Shown: piece after piece, positions 36,898 to 46,378 of the stretch | Layout: every line of letters starts with the position of its first letter | Position numbering within the stretch: the stretch's first letter is position 1 | From: Myxococcus llanfairpwllgwyngyllgogerychwyrndrobwllllantysiliogogogochensis | Lineage (GTDB): Bacteria > Myxococcota > Myxococcia > Myxococcales > Myxococcaceae | DNA: 63,838 bases | Reading direction: 5' to 3' | Assembly (NCBI RefSeq): GCF_006636215.1 | Contig: NZ_VIFM01000038.1 | Coordinates: 1 to 63,838, forward strand | Made by a program: the position numbers and the translations under genes | The notes under the pieces: generated by a model | The model's input: the letters and a program-made list of their open reading frames with translations, nothing else | Databases searched by the model: none | What the model was told of the DNA's origin: nothing

Positions 36898-37563
36898 ATG
36901 CCAACACCGACCTCGCCGCCACCTTCTCGCACCATCGCGCTCCTCCCCTCTCGCGGACGCCGGTGGTGGCACCTCCTGCTCGGAGCGGGGCTGATCGCGA
37001 GCTCCGGGGGCACCGCGCTCGCGTACTCACACGCCTCGGGAGAAGCCTCGCCGGCCGTGCCCACCGCACCCGCCCCAACTCCGGTCCCGTCAGCTGATTT
37101 GCGGGAGCAGGTGCTGATGTTGCTCGACCCCTCCCAGGGACCTCTTCGAGAGGAGCAGTGGCGTCAGCTTGGGCCCCAGGCCGTGCCAGTCCTTCGCTCG
37201 CTCGTGGTGGACCCGGCGGTTCCCTCGACTCGACGCGCTCGTGCCATGGCATCGCTCGCCCTCATCGACCCGCCTCAGGGCGCCCCTTCCATCCAGGAAG
37301 TGCTGGAGGATCCCCGTGCTCCCGTGGACGTGCGCGCCAGCGCCGCGGGTGCCCTGGCACGCTGCCTGGGGACCGCGGCCATTCGCCCTCTCGCGGCTCG
37401 ACTCATGGACCGTGAGGACCCCGTTCGGGAGGCCGTGGCCCTGGCGCTCGGGCGGCTGGGTGGACAGCAGGCCCGTCAGGCTCTCGAGGAGCGACTCCCT
37501 ATCGAGGAACGCCCTCTCGTGCGCGAAGCCCTCCAGCGAGGTCTCAGCCTCGCGGAGCCCTGA
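36898..37563 (+). CDS. HEAT-repeat protein with N-terminal membrane segment
   Basis: 221 residues. The N-terminus is basic then hydrophobic (LLLGAGLIASSGGTALAYS at about 27-45), a signal anchor or signal peptide. After a Pro/Ala linker the rest is a set of HEAT/PBS-type alpha repeats (RRARAMASLALIDPP, then VRASAAGALARCLG, VREAVALALGRLGG). Such repeats bind other proteins. GAGGCG precedes the ATG by five bases. The gene is divergent from the DsrE-like gene with 82 bases between the starts. No partner is evident. Confidence 0.78.
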   Translation: MPTPTSPPPSRTIALLPSRGRRWWHLLLGAGLIASSGGTALAYSHASGEASPAVPTAPAPTPVPSADLREQVLMLLDPSQGPLREEQWRQLGPQAVPVLRSLVVDPAVPSTRRARAMASLALIDPPQGAPSIQEVLEDPRAPVDVRASAAGALARCLGTAAIRPLAARLMDREDPVREAVALALGRLGGQQARQALEERLPIEERPLVREALQRGLSLAEP

Positions 37564-37613
37564 GCGCCCGTGACGTGACTTCCGGACTCGCGTCGGCCCG
37601 AGGCTTCCGTTAG

Positions 37614-38318
37614 ATGGGGGCCATGCGCCCCACGGTCCTCCTGTTCGATATCGATGGCACCCTCGTCACCACCGGTGGAGCGGGACGCCGTGCCATGGAC
37701 CGAGCCTTCGAGCAGCTTCATGGTCGCCGCGATGCCTGCGACTCCTTCCACATGTCCGGCATGACGGACCGAGCCATCGTCCGCACCGCTCTGCGCATCA
37801 TCGGCGTCGAGGACACCGAGGCCGCCATCGATGCCGGCATCGCCGCCTACCTCGCGCACCTCGCGGATGAAATCCAGAAGGTCGAAGCCCCTCGCTACCG
37901 TGTGTTCCCCGGCATGCGAGAGGCTGTACTCGAGGCGCGAAGCCGCCCCGGATTCGCCGTGGGACTCGGCACCGGCAACGTCCGCGACGGCGCGCGCCTG
38001 AAGCTGGAGCGCGTGGCCATCCATGACCAGTTCGCCTTCGGCGGCTTCGGCTGCGACCACGAGAACCGCGTGGAGCTGATCCGTCGAGGTGCCGAGGCGG
38101 GCGCGGCGACGCTCGGTGTCCCGCGCGAGCAGTGCCGGGTGGTCGTCATCGGAGATACGCCCAAGGACGTCGACGCGGCCATCGGCATCGGCGCCGAGTG
38201 CATCGGCGTGGGCACCGGGACCTTCACCGCCGAGGCCCTTCTCCAGGCCGGCGCACATGCCGCCTTCCCTGACTTCTCGCACCGAGCGGCCCTTCCGACG
38301 CTGCTCGGCGGAAGCTGA
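37614..38318 (+). CDS. HAD-family phosphatase (phosphoglycolate-phosphatase-like)
   Basis: 234 residues of the haloacid dehalogenase superfamily. The N-terminal catalytic motif is LFDIDGTL (first aspartate the nucleophile), the second motif is in VGLGTGNVRDG, and the third region is VVIGDTPKDVDAA. A helical cap domain follows the first motif (about 20-90). The overall pattern is closest to phosphoglycolate phosphatases and beta-phosphoglucomutase-like enzymes; substrate is not assignable. Two ATGs nine bases apart (37614 and 37623) are possible starts. It begins 50 bases after the HEAT gene and may share its transcript. Confidence 0.87.
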   Translation: MGAMRPTVLLFDIDGTLVTTGGAGRRAMDRAFEQLHGRRDACDSFHMSGMTDRAIVRTALRIIGVEDTEAAIDAGIAAYLAHLADEIQKVEAPRYRVFPGMREAVLEARSRPGFAVGLGTGNVRDGARLKLERVAIHDQFAFGGFGCDHENRVELIRRGAEAGAATLGVPREQCRVVVIGDTPKDVDAAIGIGAECIGVGTGTFTAEALLQAGAHAAFPDFSHRAALPTLLGGS

Positions 38319-38390
38319 CGCCTCCCACCCGCGCTCGGAGCCGAGCCCGGCCTGTGGTATCTCCCGCCGCCCTTCCGAGGAGCCCGTCGC

Positions 38391-40019
38391 ATGTCATCCA
38401 CGCTCGAGTCCTATGAGCTCATCCGCTTCGCCGAGGCCTTCGAAGGTCGGATCGCGACTGCGGGCGAGATGCTCGCTGGCCGCCCCGGCCTGGAAGCCGA
38501 GAAGAGCTGGCTGACCACCGCCTTCGAGTTGGTGCGCACCACTCGCGCACCCGCCGCTGGCGTGGTCGACCGCGTCAAGGACCTGCCCGAGCTGGATGAA
38601 GCTCGCGAGGAATACGCCTTCCATCAACAGGGCCTGTGGGTCGATGCCCTGGAGAAACTGCACGCGGGCATCACCTTCACCGCCAGCAGCCGCGCTCCCG
38701 TCATCGAAGCGCTCTTCCCCCACCTCAAGTTCGCCCAGCTCCGACGCGCGCCTCGCGAAGTCATCTTCGAGTACGCCACGTCCTACGAGCGGCGCACCCG
38801 CAGCTCCTACGTCTCCCGCATCTTCGCTCGCGAGGACTTCGCGCTCGTCCGTCCCGTGATGGACCAGGTCGCCGCCGCGCATGCCGCGTGGCGCGCCAGT
38901 CATGAGCCCGCGCCCCTCTCGCTCGAACAGGAGGCCGTGCTCCGCGAGGAGTTGGTGAACCTGGGGCGCAAGCTCGAAGTGGCGCTGCGACAGGCGCGCC
39001 TGCTCTCCGAGGCCGCGCTCGTCCCCGTGCCCAGTGTCCATGAAGCCGCCGCGCTCGGCCTCAAGCCCAAGCGTAAAGCGGGTCGCGGACTGGCTCCCTC
39101 CGACGATGGTTTGGGGGCACTGGACCTCGAGCCTTCGGACTCCATGGAGCCCACCGAGGCCGAACTCGCGGAGGTCGCTGCCCTGGATTCGTCGTCCGAC
39201 GACGCGGAGCCTTCCGCCCTACGGCACAGGGCTGGGAGCAACCCGGCGGCGACCGAACCGCTCGATACGGATGAGCCCGTGGACGTCGACGTGCACTCGA
39301 CTCGCGGCAAGAACGAGGCACAGTCTGCCCCCGCTCTCGAGGGTGTCGAGGACGCGTCCGTGTCCGAGGACCTGGGGACGAGCGAGCCGGCGCCTTCCGC
39401 TGTCGAGAGCCCTGCGTCCGAAGGCGGACCGGTCCAAGTCGGAGCTCGTGGCCGCAAGCGCGATGCGAACGCCTTCGCGCCCGTCGTCGAGTCCGGGTCT
39501 GACGCAACGGGCGTCCCCGCTCCGTCGGGCCGGGATTCGCCTCTCGAACTCGATGGCGGCCACGCCCCCATGGATGAGCCCGTGGACACGACGGAGGAGC
39601 CGCGTGCCTCGGGCCCTCGTGGACGCAAGCGTGACGCCGAAGGTGCCCCCACGTCAGTCGCTGAGGGCGCGGACATCGCAGGGACTTCACGTCCCGCCAC
39701 GGGTCGCGGGCGCAAGCGCGGCACGGAACCGGGTTCGACGTCTGCCGACGCAGCCAGTGCGCCCGAAGGTGTGCGCGGACAGGTGACTCGTGGCCGTGCG
39801 CGTGATTCGAGTCCGCTCCCCACCCCTGGTGGTGACACTGCTGACGTATCGGCGGACTCGCGTGCCCAAAGTTCCCGCGGACGTGCTCGCGATTCGAGCG
39901 CACCCTCGGCATCCACCGATACCGCGACCCCGGAAGGCTCGCGTGCCCAGGCTCCCGCCGTGCGCAAGAAGAAGGGCGTGACGTCGACCCCTGGCGCGGC
40001 AGGCACCGAGACCCCCTGA
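38391..40019 (+). CDS. Unknown protein with repetitive basic RGRKRD tail
   Basis: 542 residues that I do not recognise. The first 210 are folded and helical (for example ALEKLHAGITFTASSRAPVIE). The remaining 330 are acidic, Ser/Pro/Ala-rich and presumably disordered, and carry five copies of a basic motif, RGR(K/A)R(D/G), at residues 353, 410, 439, 467 and 496. A degenerate copy fits at 381. The spacing is 28-29 residues. The motif is similar to, but not the same as, an AT-hook (which has GRP). A strong ribosome site (GAGGAGCC) precedes the ATG. The product may bind nucleic acid or act as a scaffold (inference). It is followed by hrpB after 35 bases. Confidence 0.7.
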   Translation: MSSTLESYELIRFAEAFEGRIATAGEMLAGRPGLEAEKSWLTTAFELVRTTRAPAAGVVDRVKDLPELDEAREEYAFHQQGLWVDALEKLHAGITFTASSRAPVIEALFPHLKFAQLRRAPREVIFEYATSYERRTRSSYVSRIFAREDFALVRPVMDQVAAAHAAWRASHEPAPLSLEQEAVLREELVNLGRKLEVALRQARLLSEAALVPVPSVHEAAALGLKPKRKAGRGLAPSDDGLGALDLEPSDSMEPTEAELAEVAALDSSSDDAEPSALRHRAGSNPAATEPLDTDEPVDVDVHSTRGKNEAQSAPALEGVEDASVSEDLGTSEPAPSAVESPASEGGPVQVGARGRKRDANAFAPVVESGSDATGVPAPSGRDSPLELDGGHAPMDEPVDTTEEPRASGPRGRKRDAEGAPTSVAEGADIAGTSRPATGRGRKRGTEPGSTSADAASAPEGVRGQVTRGRARDSSPLPTPGGDTADVSADSRAQSSRGRARDSSAPSASTDTATPEGSRAQAPAVRKKKGVTSTPGAAGTETP

Positions 40020-40054
40020 GCGAGCCTCGGCTCGCGCGTTCAAGGAACCCGGAC

Positions 40055-42619
40055 ATGGCGGACGCCGCCCTTCCCATCGACCCGCTCCTTCCGGAAATCG
40101 TCTCCACCTTGCGCGGTGCGCGCTCGCTCGTGCTCGAGGCTCCTCCCGGCGCCGGAAAGACGACGCGCGTGCCTCGCGCACTGCTGGAAGCCGGGCTCGG
40201 CGGGGGCAAGGAGATCGTCGTCCTCCAGCCGCGACGCCTCCCCACTCGACTCGCCGCCCAGCGCGTGTCCGAGGAAATCGGAGAGCGCGTGGGCGACACC
40301 GTCGGCTATCAGGTCCGCTTCGAGGACGTGCGCAGCGCCAAGACCCGCCTGTCCTTCGTCACCGAGGGCGTACTCGGACGCCGCCTCCTGTCCGACCCGA
40401 CCCTTCGCGACGTGGGCATCGTCGTGCTCGACGAGTTCCACGAGCGACACCTGTCCGCCGACATCTCTCTCGCGCTGCTGCGCCGCCTGCAAGAGACTCG
40501 TCGCCCCGACCTCAAGCTCGTCGTCATGTCCGCGACCCTGGAGGCCGAACCCGTCCGGGCATACCTTGGAGGTTGCCCCTCCCTGCGCTCCCAGGGCCGA
40601 CGCTTCGACGTCAGCGTGGAGTATCTCCCCGCTCCGGACGACCGGCACCTGGACCTGCAGGTCCTCTCCGCAATCAAACGCCTGTTCACCCACGGCGTGG
40701 ATGGCGACGTGCTCGTCTTCCTTCCCGGCGCCGGAGAGATTCGCCGCACCCGCGACGCCTGTGCGGAGTTCGCCGAGCGCCATGACGCCAACGTCCTCCC
40801 GCTCCACGGAGACCTGTCCCCCGCGGAACAGGACCGCGCCGTGCGCAGGAGCTCGCGCCGGAAGATCATCCTCTCCACCAACGTGGCGGAGACCTCCGTC
40901 ACCATCGACGGTGTCGCCGTGGTCATCGACACCGGCCTCGCACGTGTCGCCAGCCATTCGCCGTGGTCCGGGCTGCCCACCCTCAAGCTGTCCAAGGTGA
41001 GCCGTGCCTCCGCCATCCAGCGCGCCGGACGCGCCGGACGCACCCGTGCCGGCCACTGCATCCGCCTCTACACGCAGCACGACTTCGATGGCCGTCCGGA
41101 ACAGGAGGCCCCTGAAATCCGCCGCATGGACCTGGCGGAGACCGTGCTCTCGCTGCGCGCCTCCGGCGTCGTCGACCTCGGTGCCTTCCCTTTCTTCGAG
41201 CCACCTCCCGCGGCGTCACTCGACGCGGCCGAGACGCTGCTTCGCCGTCTGGGTGCCGTCGACCCGAAGGGCATCGTCACGGACGTCGGACAGCGCCTGC
41301 TGCGCTTCCCCGTCCACCCCCGCCAGGGCCGGGTCATCGTCGAAGGTGAGCGCCGGGGAGTCGGCGCCGAAGCAGCCACGCTCGCCGCGCTCATGGGCGA
41401 GCGGGACATCCGTCGAGAGGCCCGCGCCAATCTGGGCGGAGGAGGCCGCGCCGCCGCCGTCGTCAGTGGACCCTCGGACCTGCTCGAATTGCTGGAGCGC
41501 TTCCGCGAGGCCGAACGCGCGGGCTTCGCGTCCGGTCGACTGCACTCGCTCTCCCTCGAACAGGGCGCGGTGCAGTCCGTGGACCGCGTCCAGAAGCAGC
41601 TCCGACGCACGGTGCGCAGCCAGGGCGAGAAACCCCACCGCGCGGAGGACATCGAGCAGGCCCTCATGCTCAGCGTCCTCGCCGGCTATCCGGACCGCGT
41701 CGCGCGCAGACGCAGGCCTCGCTCTCCCGAGCTGCTGCTCTTCGGCGGCGGCACCGCGTCCCTCTCCGAGCTGAGCGTCGTGCAGGACGCGGACTTGATG
41801 GTGGCCGTGGACGCCGAGGAGCGCCCTGGCAAAGGCGCCGTGGTGCGACTGGCCAGCTCCGTCGAACCCGAGTGGCTGCTGGACCTCTACCCCGAGACAC
41901 TCGAAGAGGTGGACACACTCCAGTGGAACGCCGAGGCACGACGCGTGGAACGCCTCACGCGCCTCTCCTACGGCAACCTCATGCTCGAGGAGACCCGCGC
42001 CCCCGCACCCGCCTCGGAACAGACCGCGCGGGTGCTCGTCGAAGCGGCGCTCGCGGCGGGCCCCGGACGGTTCGCGGACCCCGAGGCCCTGCAACAGTGG
42101 CGCACGCGCGTGGCCCTGCTCACGCAGGCCTTCCCCGAGGCGAAGTTCCCCACCGTGGATGACGCCTTCCTGCGCGATGCGCTCGCATCCCTGTGCTCGG
42201 ACGCGCGCAGCTTCAAGGACCTGGAAGGCGTGTCGCTCCTCGACGCGCTCTACGCGCGACTCACCTCCGAGCAACAACGCCTGCTCGCCACCCACGCCCC
42301 CGAGCGCGTCACGCTGCCCGGAGGCCGCGGCGTCAAGGTGAACTACGAGCCGGGCAAACCACCCTGGGTGGAGTCACGCCTGCAGGATTTCTTCGGGATG
42401 GCCCAGGGCCCCAGCGTGTGCGCCGGCCGCGTGTCGCTCGTGCTCCACCTGCTCGCGCCCAACATGCGCGCCGTGCAAGTGACGACCGACCTGGCGGGTT
42501 TCTGGGAGCGGCACTACCCGGCGCTCCGCAAGGAGCTGGGACGCAAGTACCCGCGTCACTCGTGGCCCGAGGACCCGAGGCACGCGCAACCGCCCGCGCC
42601 CCGCCCTCCGCGCCGCTGA
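40055..42619 (+). CDS. hrpB: ATP-dependent helicase HrpB
   Basis: An 854-residue DExH-box RNA helicase. Walker A is APPGAGKTT, motif II is DEFHERH (the HrpB variant), motif III is SATLE and motif VI contains QRAGRAGRT. The C-terminal domain (HA2, then an HrpB-specific region) is complete. HrpB is common in Proteobacteria, its RNA target poorly known. The ATG has AAGGA eight bases upstream. It abuts the GNAT gene end to end: the two stop codons touch with no gap. Confidence 0.94.
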   Translation: MADAALPIDPLLPEIVSTLRGARSLVLEAPPGAGKTTRVPRALLEAGLGGGKEIVVLQPRRLPTRLAAQRVSEEIGERVGDTVGYQVRFEDVRSAKTRLSFVTEGVLGRRLLSDPTLRDVGIVVLDEFHERHLSADISLALLRRLQETRRPDLKLVVMSATLEAEPVRAYLGGCPSLRSQGRRFDVSVEYLPAPDDRHLDLQVLSAIKRLFTHGVDGDVLVFLPGAGEIRRTRDACAEFAERHDANVLPLHGDLSPAEQDRAVRRSSRRKIILSTNVAETSVTIDGVAVVIDTGLARVASHSPWSGLPTLKLSKVSRASAIQRAGRAGRTRAGHCIRLYTQHDFDGRPEQEAPEIRRMDLAETVLSLRASGVVDLGAFPFFEPPPAASLDAAETLLRRLGAVDPKGIVTDVGQRLLRFPVHPRQGRVIVEGERRGVGAEAATLAALMGERDIRREARANLGGGGRAAAVVSGPSDLLELLERFREAERAGFASGRLHSLSLEQGAVQSVDRVQKQLRRTVRSQGEKPHRAEDIEQALMLSVLAGYPDRVARRRRPRSPELLLFGGGTASLSELSVVQDADLMVAVDAEERPGKGAVVRLASSVEPEWLLDLYPETLEEVDTLQWNAEARRVERLTRLSYGNLMLEETRAPAPASEQTARVLVEAALAAGPGRFADPEALQQWRTRVALLTQAFPEAKFPTVDDAFLRDALASLCSDARSFKDLEGVSLLDALYARLTSEQQRLLATHAPERVTLPGGRGVKVNYEPGKPPWVESRLQDFFGMAQGPSVCAGRVSLVLHLLAPNMRAVQVTTDLAGFWERHYPALRKELGRKYPRHSWPEDPRHAQPPAPRPPRR

Positions 42620-43096
42620 CTAGAAACGCTTGCGCATCTCCAGGTGGTCGATGCCGCCTTCGAGGAAGACGGTGCCCATCTCGGTGTAGCCGTGCTTCTT
42701 GTAGAACTCGAGGGCGTAGAGCTGCGCGTGCAGCATGATGCCCTTGACGCCTCGTCGCCGGGCTTCCTCCTCCAGCGACGTCAACAGCAGCGAGCCCACG
42801 CGTGCCTTGCGATGCGCCTGGAGCACCGCCATGCGCCCTACCTGGCCCCACAGGCCCTGCTCACCCACGGGAGGCTGAGGCAACATCACCAGCCGCCCCG
42901 TGCCGATGGCGTGGCCTCCCTGGTTGGCGATGATGTGGTAGGCGTGCGCGTCTTCTGCATCCCGCTCGATGCCCTCGGGGACGTGCTGCTCCTCGATGAA
43001 CACCACCTCGCGGATGGCGAGCGCCTGCATGAGCTCCGCCTCACTCTTGATCTGAGTGATGGAGACGGGCGCGGAAGTATCCGTGGGACTGGCCAT
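42620..43096 (-). CDS. GNAT-family acetyltransferase
   Basis: About 158 residues from the ATG at 43096. The acetyl-CoA loop is VGRMAVLQAHRKARVGSLLL and the C-terminal strand LYALEFYKKHGYTEMG is the family pattern. It resembles ElaA/YjcF-type members, whose substrates are unclear. It is convergent with hrpB, with no bases between the two stop codons, and divergent from the MFS gene (about 57 bases between starts), so the MFS and GNAT genes may share a promoter region. Confidence 0.85.
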   Translation of the reverse strand: MASPTDTSAPVSITQIKSEAELMQALAIREVVFIEEQHVPEGIERDAEDAHAYHIIANQGGHAIGTGRLVMLPQPPVGEQGLWGQVGRMAVLQAHRKARVGSLLLTSLEEEARRRGVKGIMLHAQLYALEFYKKHGYTEMGTVFLEGGIDHLEMRKRF

Positions 43097-43153
43097 GTCG
43101 CGGGCAAGGTACACAAAAGGACGCGAGGTCAACAGGCGGAAAAGCACCCGGAC

Positions 43154-44359
43154 ATGTCAAGGTCCCAACCGTCCATGAACCCCCGCCCCGTCGCCAGCCG
43201 TCTGCCGCTGGCGGGCTTCTACTTCTTGTACTTCGCCACCGTGGGCATCGTCCTTCCGTTCCTGCCCGCCTGGTTCAAGTCCCTTTCCCTCTCCGCGACG
43301 CAGGTGGGGCTCCTGCTGTGTCTCAGCCCGTGCATCTCGCTGCTCGTCCCCTCGTTGTGGGGGCACCTCGCCGACCGCACCGGCCGTACGTCCCGCGTCC
43401 TCACCGTGCTGGCGCTCGGCGCGACGCTCGCCTTCGGACTGGTGGCCAGCGCTCGCACCTTCGAGACACTCGTCCCCGCCATGGCGCTGTACGCCTGCTT
43501 CGCCTCCGCGTTCACGCCGCTCGTGGACAGCCTCGCCCTGCACCACGTCGCGCGCACCGGTGACAGCTTCGCGCACGTGCGGCTCTTCGGCTCCGTGGGC
43601 TTCATCGTGTCGTCCGTTCTCTTCGGACTGCTCGCCACGGATGTGGACCGGACCGTGGTCCTCGTTCCACTCGCGCTGCTGGCCATGCTCGTCCCCTGGA
43701 GCCTCGCCCTGCGCGACACCGCGGCTCCGAGCCGGGGGCTGAGCCCCTTCGCGGGACTGAAGCTGCTGCGTCACCGCGACGTGCGCTGGCTGCTCGCCGC
43801 CACCAGCCTGCACTGGATGGCGTGCGCGCCCTTTCACGGGACCTTCTCCATCCACGTCATGGCGCTGGGCTTGTCCCCCGCGGTGGTCGGAGTCGTGGCG
43901 GGCCTCGGTGTCCTCGCGGAAGTGGGAGTGATGGCGCTCTACCCTCGCGTGGCCGGCGGGCTGGCGCCGCGCCTCGTCCTCGCGGTCGCCTTCGCCGCGA
44001 GCGCGCTGCGCTGGGGCGGCATGGCCCTGGTGTCGTCTCCCACTGGCATGGTGCTGCTCGCGCCCCTGCACGGCCTGACGTTCGGCGCCTTCTACGTGGG
44101 CAGCGTGGCCTTCCTGTCGCGACGCGTGCCCCCGGAGCTGCGGGCCTCCGGACAAGCCCTGTTCGCCGCCTTCACGTTCGGCCTGGGCGGCCTGGTGGGC
44201 TACCTGTCCGCGGGGGCCGGCTACGACTGGCTGGGAGGACACCGACTCTTCGCCGTCGCCGGGGTGCTGGAGCTCGTCGCGGCCGGCCTGGTCCTGAGGG
44301 CCTCCATCCTGCCCGCGGAGCCTGCGTCGGGACCCCTCTCCGCGGGGGTCTCGGGGTGA
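43154..44359 (+). CDS. MFS transporter (HcaT/LacY-like)
   Basis: About 401 residues with 12 hydrophobic segments, the major facilitator fold. The loop between segments 2 and 3 contains WGHLADRTGR, the family motif. The N-terminal part is most like the MFS_1-like (HcaT) group, proton-linked carriers of aromatic acids or sugars; substrate cannot be inferred. Two ATGs (43154 and 43175) are in frame; the second, seven residues in, is also plausible with AAGGT ten bases upstream. It is followed by a periplasmic protein gene after 15 bases. Confidence 0.87.
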   Translation: MSRSQPSMNPRPVASRLPLAGFYFLYFATVGIVLPFLPAWFKSLSLSATQVGLLLCLSPCISLLVPSLWGHLADRTGRTSRVLTVLALGATLAFGLVASARTFETLVPAMALYACFASAFTPLVDSLALHHVARTGDSFAHVRLFGSVGFIVSSVLFGLLATDVDRTVVLVPLALLAMLVPWSLALRDTAAPSRGLSPFAGLKLLRHRDVRWLLAATSLHWMACAPFHGTFSIHVMALGLSPAVVGVVAGLGVLAEVGVMALYPRVAGGLAPRLVLAVAFAASALRWGGMALVSSPTGMVLLAPLHGLTFGAFYVGSVAFLSRRVPPELRASGQALFAAFTFGLGGLVGYLSAGAGYDWLGGHRLFAVAGVLELVAAGLVLRASILPAEPASGPLSAGVSG

Positions 44360-44374
44360 TAGGCTGGGGGCCTC

Positions 44375-45427
44375 ATGCGTATCGCCCGACTGCTCGCACT
44401 CGCCCTGGGCCTGCTGGCCGGCCCCGCCACCGCTCAGCCGGAGTTCTTCTTCGGCACGGGTGAAGCCCCCACCTTCCGCGAGGAAGCCGTGGACAAGCGC
44501 TTCCTCCGCACGCGCCTGTTCCAGGCCCTGAACCAGGGCACAGCGGATGCCGCCTGCGCACAGGTGCTGGGCGCGTACCTGACGCTGCTCGGCGAGGTGG
44601 GCACCCAGTTCCACAAGCGCGACGAGAACTTCATGCTGGACCCCGCGCTGGTGCAGGCGCTGAGCACTCAGTTGGTGACGGACCGCTTCCCGGGCAACAG
44701 CTTCTTCGTGGCCATGGTGCGCCGGGTGCTCATCGACAAGCAGCTGCGCACCGACTGGCTCCAGACGGCCGAGTCACTCGTCCCCTTCTATCCCGCCATC
44801 GACATGGCGCGGATGCGCTTCCTCGCCGATGGCGTGAAGCCGGTGGACAGCTTCCTGCTCACCCTGCCCGTGTTGCGTGAGCGCTATGCGGAGGAAGTCA
44901 GCCGCGTCAACTCGGTGGCCGTCTCCACCGCCGAGGCCCTGTTCCGCGACAACTACCTGGACCACGACGTGGCCTTCAGCGGCATGGAGCTGGTGGACGT
45001 CAAGCTGGAGAAGCCCAAGAAGAAGAAGCTCAAGAAGGGCGAAGAGCCCGAGCCGGAGCGCATGGTGGCCCGCCTCGTCTGGGTGGAGCCCGAGCCTCCC
45101 GCGACGGCGACCTACGAGTTCCAGTTCGGCAAGCCGCGCAAGCGCGAGCGCGTGGACATCGTCGCCATCCTCCAGGACAAGCAGTACGTCGACCTCAACA
45201 AGCTGCTCAAGGGCAACCGCGTGCTCGTGCGGGGGCGCTTCTGGGAATACAAGAAGGGCCTGTCGTCCGTCGAACTGCGCGACGCCCTGCTCTTCCAGGA
45301 GCGGGACTGGGCACGCGTGGGAGCCCTCGTCGAGCCGATGGCGCTGGCCACCTGTCCCCTGGCCGTCAACGACCTGTCCGGCATCGCTCCTGTCCAACCC
45401 GGCGCATTCAACAGCAGACCGCGCTGA
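44375..45427 (+). CDS. Periplasmic protein with possible OB-fold, unknown function
   Basis: 350 residues with a signal peptide (ALALGLLAGPATAQ). The middle (about 30-200) is helical, and the last third has a beta pattern (VDIVAILQDKQYVDLNKLL, then VLVRGRFWEYKKGLSSVEL) resembling a periplasmic OB fold. A lysine-rich stretch (KPKKKKLKKGEEPEPER) lies at about 213-228. I recognise no family. The gene starts 15 bases after the MFS gene on the same strand, suggesting one transcript. Confidence 0.72.
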   Translation: MRIARLLALALGLLAGPATAQPEFFFGTGEAPTFREEAVDKRFLRTRLFQALNQGTADAACAQVLGAYLTLLGEVGTQFHKRDENFMLDPALVQALSTQLVTDRFPGNSFFVAMVRRVLIDKQLRTDWLQTAESLVPFYPAIDMARMRFLADGVKPVDSFLLTLPVLRERYAEEVSRVNSVAVSTAEALFRDNYLDHDVAFSGMELVDVKLEKPKKKKLKKGEEPEPERMVARLVWVEPEPPATATYEFQFGKPRKRERVDIVAILQDKQYVDLNKLLKGNRVLVRGRFWEYKKGLSSVELRDALLFQERDWARVGALVEPMALATCPLAVNDLSGIAPVQPGAFNSRPR

Positions 45428-45562
45428 GCCCCCGTCCCTCGCGGGAGCCCCACCTCCGCGAGGTGGGATGGTGACGTCGGCCTTCGACACGTCGTTCCCT
45501 GGCGTCGCATCCCTGGCATGACGGCTGCTTCGTCCCTCGCGCCAACGCCAGCGAGGGATGAC

Positions 45563-46363
45563 ATGAAGGTCGACGCCGAGGCCCCAGCCGACAGCACTCC
45601 GACGAAGCAACGCCCCGACGCGGAGCGGTTCCAACGGGCACTCCAGGAAGCACCTCAGCGAAGCGCCGCGCTGCCCGCGTCCAGGCCGCCGGCCACGCTC
45701 GCTCCCGTCCGTGCGCCGGCCCCCACGCTTCGCGCCCCGCCCCGCGCGGAGGCACTCATCGCCGCGCGCGCCACGTCGCCCGTCCTCGCGACCACTCGGG
45801 GCGCACTGGCCAGTCCAGAGCGCCTCGCGGTGACACGCCAGGCGATGCATGCCGAGTCCTCCCGCCTGGGCAGCGTTCGCGGTGAAGCCCAGGCCTCAAA
45901 CCAGGAGCGCACCGAGCACCGACTCACGGACCTCCTCGCCCGAGAGCTTTCGCGCGAGCCCCGGGTGCCCACGAGCCCCCCCCTCAAGACGGAGTCGGTG
46001 CTCGCGCCACCCGAGGCCCCTCGGCTCGCCGCTTCGCCAGAGAGCACGGGGACAGAAGGACGCATGCCAGCGACAGGCGCAGGCAGCGCGGCACGGAGCG
46101 AGGCGTCCCCCACCTCCCGCGTCGATTCAGCGCTGGAGCTCATCGAGCGCATCGAGGTCTTCGTGAAGTCACAGCGTCCCGCGCTGAGCATCAGCGTCCG
46201 GGGAACCCTCGACGCGACGGTGGAGGTGGAGCGGACGGGCCCTCGCGAAGTGGTGCTGCGCATCCAGGGACACCACGGGCCGGTGCCCACCCGGGATGTC
46301 GCTCGGCTGCGGGATGCCCTGGAGGCACGCGGGCTGAAGCTCCGCTCGCTGCGTGCTGGATGA
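45563..46363 (+). CDS. Pro/Ala-rich protein with FliK/SctP-like C-terminal domain
   Basis: About 266 residues. I choose the ATG at 45563, which has GAGGG five bases upstream; a longer frame starts at 45518 with no such site. The first 180 residues are disordered (Ala, Pro, Arg, Thr). The last 80 (VDSALELIERIEVFVKSQRP, then ISVRGTLDATVEV) form a compact alpha/beta domain like the C-terminal regions of hook- or needle-length-control proteins FliK and SctP. The match is at pattern level only, and no type III or flagellar genes are nearby. It is the last gene before the convergent fdxA. Confidence 0.65.
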   Translation: MKVDAEAPADSTPTKQRPDAERFQRALQEAPQRSAALPASRPPATLAPVRAPAPTLRAPPRAEALIAARATSPVLATTRGALASPERLAVTRQAMHAESSRLGSVRGEAQASNQERTEHRLTDLLARELSREPRVPTSPPLKTESVLAPPEAPRLAASPESTGTEGRMPATGAGSAARSEASPTSRVDSALELIERIEVFVKSQRPALSISVRGTLDATVEVERTGPREVVLRIQGHHGPVPTRDVARLRDALEARGLKLRSLRAG

Positions 46364-46378
46364 GCGGGCCCGGAACGA

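Noticed and set aside
36816..37064. N-terminal extension of the DsrE-like protein
   Set aside because: It runs into the divergent HEAT-repeat gene and lacks protein-like composition.
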